DNA from: a virus
IMG/VR virus record: IMGVR_UViG_3300010413_000041
Coordinates: 1-55,141 of that record
Reading direction: 5' to 3' (one strand)
DNA: 55,141 nucleotides
Shown here piece after piece: positions 49,921-55,141 of this stretch. The notes below the pieces were generated by a model. The model was not told where the DNA came from. It made no database searches and saw nothing but the letters and a program-made list of their open reading frames with translations. How positions within the stretch are numbered: position 1 is the stretch's first letter; each line of letters opens with the position of its first letter. The position numbers were made by a program, and so were the translations under genes.

Positions 49921-49985
49921 TGGTATCCATACCCTATCTATACGGTATGCTCGTAAATTCATACCCTATCGATACCATGTCGATA
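49921..49985 (-). promoter_or_regulatory. Control region with ATAGGGTAT motifs
   Basis: GGTAT-CC-ATACC (49922-49933) is a small palindrome. ATACCCTAT occurs at 49929-49937 and 49961-49969, in the minus strand as two direct GATAGGGTATGRA sites. Sixteen bases (ATAGGGTATGGATACC) are shared with the palindrome upstream of terS. Probably a shared operator or late-promoter element; I cannot place a -35. Confidence 0.55.
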
Positions 49986-49987
49986 GC

Positions 49988-50683
49988 TTAGGGGATACCA
50001 TATATCTTCTCAGCATACTTCTTTGTCTTATAAAATCCGACCATACCAAACCCAAACTCATCAATAACACTCACATCAAACAACTCCTGTGGGTACTCTT
50101 CCCCCCTCAACCACCCATAAAATTCATTCACTGCATCGTAGACCGGAGCACAAGGACGCCTCTTCGCATCCGCAGGAGCGTAATCATGGAACAACATCAA
50201 CCCATTGACCTTCAACCTGTTCCAATAGGGGAGATCCCCCTTAACCCCTGCGTGATCCCCATCAACAAATATAAGATCCCACAGATCCCCCTTCGTTATA
50301 TCCAAATAATCCGTACTCTTTATCATCCTTGCCTGTACATTGGTGAAGATCCCCAATCTCTTCTTCGCAGGCTCAAATTCAGCCATTTTAGGGTTCAGAG
50401 TGGTAATTCTCCCCAATTTACACGCCTGAGCGAGTATTGACGCAGAATAACCCCACGCAGTTCCGATCTCCAATATCCGAGATCCCGGATAATTATATTG
50501 ACTGGCAAACCAGTAAAGATATAAAGCCTCATATAAATCAATCTCCCTCTTGCACCGAGGCACCACCTGTCTGGCATAATCAAGAGCATAAATCCCCTCC
50601 GGACATGCCTCACAAACAACCCTAATCAAATCTTCCTGCGGAAGATGTAAATCAATCTTAATCAACTTATTCTCATCAACCAT
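49988..50683 (-). CDS. SAM-dependent methyltransferase
   Basis: A 231-residue class I methyltransferase. Motif I is ILEIGTAWGYSASIL. The acidic strand II and DLIFVDGDHAG (motif IV) follow, with LKVNGLMLFHDYAP after, as in the O-methyltransferase Methyltransf_24 type. Overlaps the upstream fusion gene by 8 bases. Likely methylates a sugar hydroxyl made by the neighbouring transferases. Confidence 0.85.
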   Translation of the reverse strand: MVDENKLIKIDLHLPQEDLIRVVCEACPEGIYALDYARQVVPRCKREIDLYEALYLYWFASQYNYPGSRILEIGTAWGYSASILAQACKLGRITTLNPKMAEFEPAKKRLGIFTNVQARMIKSTDYLDITKGDLWDLIFVDGDHAGVKGDLPYWNRLKVNGLMLFHDYAPADAKRRPCAPVYDAVNEFYGWLRGEEYPQELFDVSVIDEFGFGMVGFYKTKKYAEKIYGIP

Positions 50684-51881
50684 TGAAGCACCAATATACA
50701 GCTCTAGGATAATTATCGTTGGTCATCCCCATGTAATTTACCGATCTAAATGTGGCTCTCAACCATCCATCATAAGCCTCTTTGGGTAAGCCCCCATGTC
50801 CTTCAAAATACACTATTCCACCACCTTCAACAACGGATAACAGAGTTGTGCTGAGTTTATCACTCACAAATCTGTACTTCTCATCTTCATAGTCGAGCAT
50901 TGACAGAGTTGTGCACTCGTCAAACAGCGAACACCCATCGGAGGACAGTTTATCAGCAACCTTCCGCATTAAATGACCAAAAACCGCCAAAAACATAACC
51001 ACATCAAATCTCCTAATCCCGGTCATCTCGAATAGATAATCCCCCAGATCTTCTCTTGTGGCATCAACCCCGAGGTAATCAATATTCCAGTTCCCCAATA
51101 GATTGGAGATCTCAAATGCTAACTCAGCCTTCTCGGGTTTATCGATCCCGACCACACGCCTAGCCCCATAACCATCAATAATCCTCGAGATCCCCCCAGT
51201 ATTACAACCAATATCAAGGACATCAAGAGCACTCCAATCCCTCTTATCTAATCCCATAAACTCCACTCTGTAATCAAGATCTCTCGCCCCATCGATCTTC
51301 ATAGCCTTGACAGGCTGATAAGCACTATCAAATATCTTCCCCTTCCTTGTCCTAATCCTCTCTGACAACCCCCTCTCATAATCCCCCAGATCTCTAAACT
51401 TAAATCCCCCCAAATCCACCAACATCCCATTCCTCCATGTCTCTTGCTCATTCTGGATTATCTCGATCCTGCGATGCACGATCCCATATCGTTCCATCAC
51501 ACTCAACACCGCTCCGGTATCCTTCTCTCGATCCCCGGGAACAACATAATCGCAGACCTGTGCAGGGTACTTGTCATTCACTCTCACTAAATCATAAACC
51601 CTTGGAGAGATCCCCACCCTCGCAAATATATTCTGCACCATTGACACCTCATCTAAATAAGCCTTCTGCCAGATCTCCTCCCCCTCCGGTATACCATCCG
51701 GATATCTTCTTGATGTCAACAACTTTAAACACAACCCTTCTCTTCCATATATCCCAAACAACAATTCATCTATCGAAGGACTGTATATAACCACACATTG
51801 GCTCGCCTCTCTGGTGGTCGGGTTCTTCTCCAATAAATCATCATAAACCCGCAGTGGTCTATATCTCTTCTTCTTCAACAC
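50676..51881 (-). CDS. Kinase-like/methyltransferase fusion
   Basis: A 401-residue two-domain protein. The N-terminal roughly 190 residues look like an aminoglycoside-phosphotransferase/protein-kinase-like lobe (QKAYLDEVSMVQNIFARVG, VCDYVVPGD, MLVDLGGFKF). The C-terminal about 200 are a class I methyltransferase (VLDIGCNTGGISRIIDGYG, VVGIDKPEK, FDVVMFLAVFGHL). Start is a GTG with GGAGG seven bases upstream, overlapping the sulfotransferase gene by 23 bases. May phosphorylate and methylate the same sugar; catalytic kinase residues are not clearly complete. Confidence 0.7.
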   Translation of the reverse strand: MLKKKRYRPLRVYDDLLEKNPTTREASQCVVIYSPSIDELLFGIYGREGLCLKLLTSRRYPDGIPEGEEIWQKAYLDEVSMVQNIFARVGISPRVYDLVRVNDKYPAQVCDYVVPGDREKDTGAVLSVMERYGIVHRRIEIIQNEQETWRNGMLVDLGGFKFRDLGDYERGLSERIRTRKGKIFDSAYQPVKAMKIDGARDLDYRVEFMGLDKRDWSALDVLDIGCNTGGISRIIDGYGARRVVGIDKPEKAELAFEISNLLGNWNIDYLGVDATREDLGDYLFEMTGIRRFDVVMFLAVFGHLMRKVADKLSSDGCSLFDECTTLSMLDYEDEKYRFVSDKLSTTLLSVVEGGGIVYFEGHGGLPKEAYDGWLRATFRSVNYMGMTNDNYPRAVYWCFNG

Positions 51882-52662
51882 GGATAGCCTCCACTCCCGG
51901 AATAAACTTCTTGTATATTGTTCCCTTTATCTCCCTCTTGACCTCTTCCCAATTCAATATCGTTTGCGCCGGGGGATAACTAACCTTCCTCATCGAAGGC
52001 GCCAACAAGGGAGCATAACCAACTTCAAGATAATCACAGATCTTCTCCCCCGTTGGAATGGGAATGCCAACAACTTCTCGCCCCTCCTCTCCCACCAAAT
52101 CTTTGTAATCAAGATATAGCACCTCATCATACTCATAAAACTTAATCAACTTCATAACCTCGATCCTGCGAGATCTCATCCTGTCACAGACCTCAACAAC
52201 CTTCTTGGGGTCTATATTGATCTTCCGGAACAACGGTCGCTCATAAAAGGCATGGGTCGGTTTGTACTGTTGATGTCTGACCACCTCACTCAACGCAGAC
52301 AATAAAATATTATCTCTCGTCAAGTGGATTATCTTGATCCCATTGTCCTTCAAATAGGGAGCAACTTCTACCAGATCAGTAAATTGAGTATGACTTATCT
52401 TACACATCGATACCTCGACCTGTGGTCGGTGTAATTCAAAGTCCAATATCTGTTCCGTACTGGCATTAAATATTTTTCTATGCCAACTGTGACCATGTAA
52501 CGGCTCATCTAAACAACAATGGATCGCATAGTGACTGTCCAGACAATGGGATAGGAATGTTCCCCCAGATCTATTGTGCGATATCACCACCGCAGACCTA
52601 ACCGCAGTCTCCAATCTCATCCCCCCGGCTTTGTATACTTTCTTCGGATCAGTTTCTATCAT
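51859..52662 (-). CDS. Second sulfotransferase-family protein
   Basis: A 267-residue divergent sulfotransferase (Stf0/Sulfotransfer-like). VVISHNRSGGTFLSHCLDSH is the PAPS 5'-phosphosulfate loop with Arg-Ser-Gly-Gly-Thr in place of Lys-Ser-Gly-Thr. IIHLTRDNILLSALSEV gives the 3'-phosphate site Arg and Ser. LYLDYKDLVG follows. It overlaps both neighbours by 14-23 bases within the modification island and probably sulfates the same glycan that the transferases build. Confidence 0.75.
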   Translation of the reverse strand: MIETDPKKVYKAGGMRLETAVRSAVVISHNRSGGTFLSHCLDSHYAIHCCLDEPLHGHSWHRKIFNASTEQILDFELHRPQVEVSMCKISHTQFTDLVEVAPYLKDNGIKIIHLTRDNILLSALSEVVRHQQYKPTHAFYERPLFRKINIDPKKVVEVCDRMRSRRIEVMKLIKFYEYDEVLYLDYKDLVGEEGREVVGIPIPTGEKICDYLEVGYAPLLAPSMRKVSYPPAQTILNWEEVKREIKGTIYKKFIPGVEAIRVEEEEI

Positions 52663-54316
52663 CGGGTCTGTTCACCTTCTCCACACGCTCCCACGCCTCA
52701 TCACTATCCGTTCTGCCATATATCAATCCTCCCCACCTTCGAGCCGTCATATTGTGATGTATAACTGCCAGATCCCCCGATGGATAGGGATATCTGTCTG
52801 AGGCATTCCATTGGTTTCCTAACACATAAACCCTCACCGGATCTTCATATAACGCCCTCAATAATGCCCCTTGATCTCTCGCAGCGTACTTGTGCCACTC
52901 ATCCAACCATCTCTCAAATAACCTCTTCGTCCTATCATTCCTTCTAAACCCAAACACGCCCCCGTTGTACTGCATCACTTCTCCCGTTCCGATCTTCCTG
53001 ATAGTTTCGTCAAACTCGGCTTTGTTATCCGGTCTAATCATGTTCCAAGCAACATGATATTTGGACATATCTTTGCAAATCAATATATCCCACCCATCCG
53101 CTAACACCTGAAACAAAAAGGAGAGATCCCCCACAGTCTCCGTATCCGCATCCATGTATAAAATATACTCCCACCCCTCGGGAACAACCTCATAAACTGA
53201 CAACTTCCCCAACCTTCCCCCTATGTCCACATCCGGAAGATGTATAAACAGATCTTCTCCCGCTCCCAACTCCCTTGTTCCTCCAAATGCGATCGGAACT
53301 TCGGGCATATAATCTTTAAATGATCTTATACAGGTCTTGGCACACTCCCTTGACGGAGATCCAAAAGCCACACAATACATTCCAGCTTTACCTTCCCACC
53401 CCCCAGAGATCCGCACCGGATATCTCTCTAACGCTCCTTCATAATCATATATCAAACTCTCTACCGCCACTCTGAAATCAGCACACCAGTTCTCTATACT
53501 ATATTCCGCTACACTCGCCCTCAACTCCTCACCATCCACGATCCCCATTTTAATATCATCACACAATAACTCGGTCTTGCTGATAAGATCTTCGAGATCC
53601 CCCATCCTGTAATGTCTTATCCCCGGTATCTCTGGAAGATCATCCATTATCCCAACCCCAGACGGTATGAGCACCGCAGTTCCACAACTCAAAGCCTCCA
53701 ACGGAGGCATTGGCACTCCCTCAACCCTGCTGGCACATAAATAAATATCGATCCCTTGGTAAAATTCAGCCATATCTTCCCATCTGCGCCACCTGTGGCT
53801 TATCGTCCACCCCCTCCCAGACGCCACCCATTTACATCTTCTCCCTATCGGACTTCTCATCAAACCATCTATCAAATCCTCCCCCTTCCTACCATCCCCG
53901 TAGGAAACGCCCGAAATCCCTATAAGTAAAACGTCATTGTCAGTAGGTTTCTTTCGGGAGAATAGAGTAGCATCAACCGGAGGGCGAGCCAGATACGTGC
54001 TCCCACTCGATTGGAGATCAGGAAGATTGAGTTTTGATGATGTAACCCTGACATCTACCGATCTCTTAGCCAGATCCCACCATCCTTCCTTCTCCTTCCT
54101 GTTGGTATCCTTGTGCGTGAAATAAGCCACCGTCTTGGTGAGATCCCACCCCGGGAACCTCTCCGCATAATCGATGTACGGAAAAAACACATTGACATCA
54201 ACATCTCTTCTCGGGTTTTCACCGATACTCCAACCCAGACCTTCAGCAAGATATCTAGCCTTCCTCGCTAATACTTGATCCCCTAATGGACTGGTGGCAA
54301 CAACATGCACTCTCAT
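52649..54316 (-). CDS. Bifunctional glycosyltransferase: GT4-like plus GT-A domain
   Basis: A 555-residue protein. Residues 1 to about 300 are a GT-B group-1-type domain, with LLIGISGVSYGDGRKGEDLI and the donor-site loop DIYLCASRVEGVPMPPLEAL, the Glu-x7-Glu of this family. Residues about 320-555 are a GT-A domain with DADTETVGDLSFLF (DxD site), QYNGGVFGFRR and AARDQGALLRALY. It is clearly related to the separate GT-A protein at 54533-55141. Start is the ATG in an ATGA overlap. It could add two sugars in turn. Confidence 0.85.
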   Translation of the reverse strand: MRVHVVATSPLGDQVLARKARYLAEGLGWSIGENPRRDVDVNVFFPYIDYAERFPGWDLTKTVAYFTHKDTNRKEKEGWWDLAKRSVDVRVTSSKLNLPDLQSSGSTYLARPPVDATLFSRKKPTDNDVLLIGISGVSYGDGRKGEDLIDGLMRSPIGRRCKWVASGRGWTISHRWRRWEDMAEFYQGIDIYLCASRVEGVPMPPLEALSCGTAVLIPSGVGIMDDLPEIPGIRHYRMGDLEDLISKTELLCDDIKMGIVDGEELRASVAEYSIENWCADFRVAVESLIYDYEGALERYPVRISGGWEGKAGMYCVAFGSPSRECAKTCIRSFKDYMPEVPIAFGGTRELGAGEDLFIHLPDVDIGGRLGKLSVYEVVPEGWEYILYMDADTETVGDLSFLFQVLADGWDILICKDMSKYHVAWNMIRPDNKAEFDETIRKIGTGEVMQYNGGVFGFRRNDRTKRLFERWLDEWHKYAARDQGALLRALYEDPVRVYVLGNQWNASDRYPYPSGDLAVIHHNMTARRWGGLIYGRTDSDEAWERVEKVNRPDDRN

Positions 54317-54540
54317 TGTATAAACCTGTTCCTCTTCCTCAACGGAGGATATCTGTTGATGTTGTTCCATACCATATCTAACCACACCAAATTCGCTAGC
54401 GGACCATAACCCTCTAAATTGGGATCTGCATTAATCATCCTGACCAACTGCTCCCTAGCATCTGCCCCAATCTCATCAAACCTGTGATCATGAGCAATCT
54501 TTATCAACTTATCTATCTTGGGATAATCGATCTCAGGCAT
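54313..54540 (-). CDS. Unknown 75-residue protein in modification island
   Basis: A helical protein, coupled by overlaps to glycosyltransferase genes on both sides (8 bases with the gene before, ATGA with the one after). No family recognised; perhaps a chaperone or acceptor-recognition subunit. Confidence 0.6.
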   Translation of the reverse strand: MPEIDYPKIDKLIKIAHDHRFDEIGADAREQLVRMINADPNLEGYGPLANLVWLDMVWNNINRYPPLRKRNRFIQ

Positions 54541-55141
54541 CTACAATCTCCTTGGCTTTGCCAAATAAATGGGATACCAACTCCCCTCCATTATACGATC
54601 TTCCCAAGATCCATATCTTGATCTTGTCACCCATCTTCCAAATAGCCCTCAAAAACGCTCCTTGGTCTTGATCCTCATACCTCGACCATTCCGCACGCCA
54701 CAAATCGAAGAGATCCAACATAGCCCCAGATCTCCCAAAATACATCACTCCACATTGCAACTGCACCGGACAATATCCCAATAGTTCCAACGTCTCTCTT
54801 CTCTCCTCTTCCCCGATATGCCACAACACATCTTTATAATCCTGCTGGGTACTGACCGTTATAGCCAGATCCCACCCATCCTCAATCATCTCAAACCCAC
54901 GTATTCTCGTATCCGCATCCAAATATAATGTTCTAGCAAATGGGCTCACTTTATCTAAATTCACCTTCGCCCACCTCCCTCCCCCATCGATCCTCGCCAT
55001 ATCTATAAACTCAACTCCCAAGATCCCATCAATCCTGACATCTCCTATCAATACCACAGGCAAACTCGGATGATATCTCCGCAGAGATGCTATCGACATC
55101 TCTGCCTCTCTTCTAGCACGATCCCCATAGGCGATATACAC
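54533..55141 (-). CDS. GT-A family glycosyltransferase (right-hand, 15-base-deleted allele, 5' end off the window)
   Basis: At least 202 residues of the same gene as at 1-426. DADTRI (DxD), then WDLAITVSTQQDYKDVLWHI, LQCGVMYFGRSGAMLDLFDLW, EDQDQGAFLRAIW and WILGRSYNGG. The sequence runs to the window edge as GTG TAT ATC. The true ATG is known only from the other end (MQDHNGVV precedes). Five residues (GDLSA) after the DxD are missing relative to 1-405 and to the related domain at 52649-54316, so this allele may be impaired. Retaining or inverting type cannot be told. Confidence 0.85.
   Translation of the reverse strand: MYIAYGDRARREAEMSIASLRRYHPSLPVVLIGDVRIDGILGVEFIDMARIDGGGRWAKVNLDKVSPFARTLYLDADTRIRGFEMIEDGWDLAITVSTQQDYKDVLWHIGEEERRETLELLGYCPVQLQCGVMYFGRSGAMLDLFDLWRAEWSRYEDQDQGAFLRAIWKMGDKIKIWILGRSYNGGELVSHLFGKAKEIVDA
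54752..55141. repeat. Terminal redundancy, right copy
   Basis: The counterpart of 1-405, 15 bases shorter. Substitutions are mostly silent (for example CTT/CTC-type third positions), with Thr/Ala, Met/Leu and Val/Ile changes near the DxD, as expected of two alleles kept under selection. Confidence 0.85.

Overview
The window is the essentially complete genome of a tailed phage with a siphovirus layout: HK97-type head, long tape measure, Dit and Gp37-like tail proteins. Every convincing gene lies on the minus strand, so the genome reads from high to low coordinates. Genes are packed tightly, very often with ATGA or TAATG stop/start overlaps and good Shine-Dalgarno sequences. Bases 1-405 and 54752-55141 are two versions of the same stretch inside one glycosyltransferase gene. 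They differ by a 15-base in-frame indel and a handful of substitutions, so the map is best read as circular (or terminally redundant) with about 54.75 kb of unique sequence. The host is not stated. A secreted protein with a Chloroflexota-like signature (a 'MPIV' segment followed by a Thr/Pro-rich linker) weakly suggests Chloroflexota/Anaerolineae.

Layout in transcription order. (1) 37.1-19.8 kb, early and replication region. It starts at a sigma70-like promoter and holds many small unknown proteins, an unusual number with zinc-ribbon cysteines. It also holds a ribbon-helix-helix protein, a recombination-directionality-factor-like protein, an ASCH-like protein, a DnaG-type primase, a DnaD-like protein, a DnaB-like helicase, a radical SAM enzyme next to a PP-loop (PAPS-reductase-like) enzyme, a DUF1064-like nuclease and an HNH endonuclease. 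(2) 19.8-19.4 kb, a small foreign-looking insert: one 65-residue gene plus a highly folded 121-base RNA, between 21-base imperfect repeats. (3) 19.1-10.5 kb: holin, coiled-coil membrane protein, phosphoesterase, winged-helix protein, sulfotransferase, structural-type proteins, a 912-residue protein with 20 beta repeats, a ParB-like protein, a tiny zinc protein and a TET-associated-type glycosyltransferase. (4) 10.3-1.2 kb: terminase small and large subunits, portal, MuF head protein with a metalloprotease-like C-terminus, small proteins, prohead protease, major capsid protein, decoration-like protein. (5) 1.06 kb through the ends to 48.9 kb, a virion-linked modification island: three glycosyltransferase genes (four catalytic domains), a second sulfotransferase, a kinase-like/methyltransferase fusion and another methyltransferase. 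(6) 48.9-37.2 kb: connector, tail completion, major tail protein, tail chaperones, tape measure, distal tail proteins, fibres, a secreted protein and a cell-wall hydrolase, closed by a strong bidirectional terminator.

Two programmed -1 frameshifts are supported by the sequence. One is the expected G/GT tail-chaperone shift. The other, on a dnaX-like slippery run with a Shine-Dalgarno-like upstream element and a downstream hairpin, would join the portal to the MuF protein. The most unusual biology is the coupling of a sugar-transfer, sulfation and methylation cassette to the capsid and connector genes, which suggests the virion carries a complex sulfated or methylated glycan. Other features to follow are an over-representation of GATC that vanishes in recently acquired segments, and a 16-bp palindromic motif shared by two late intergenic regions.
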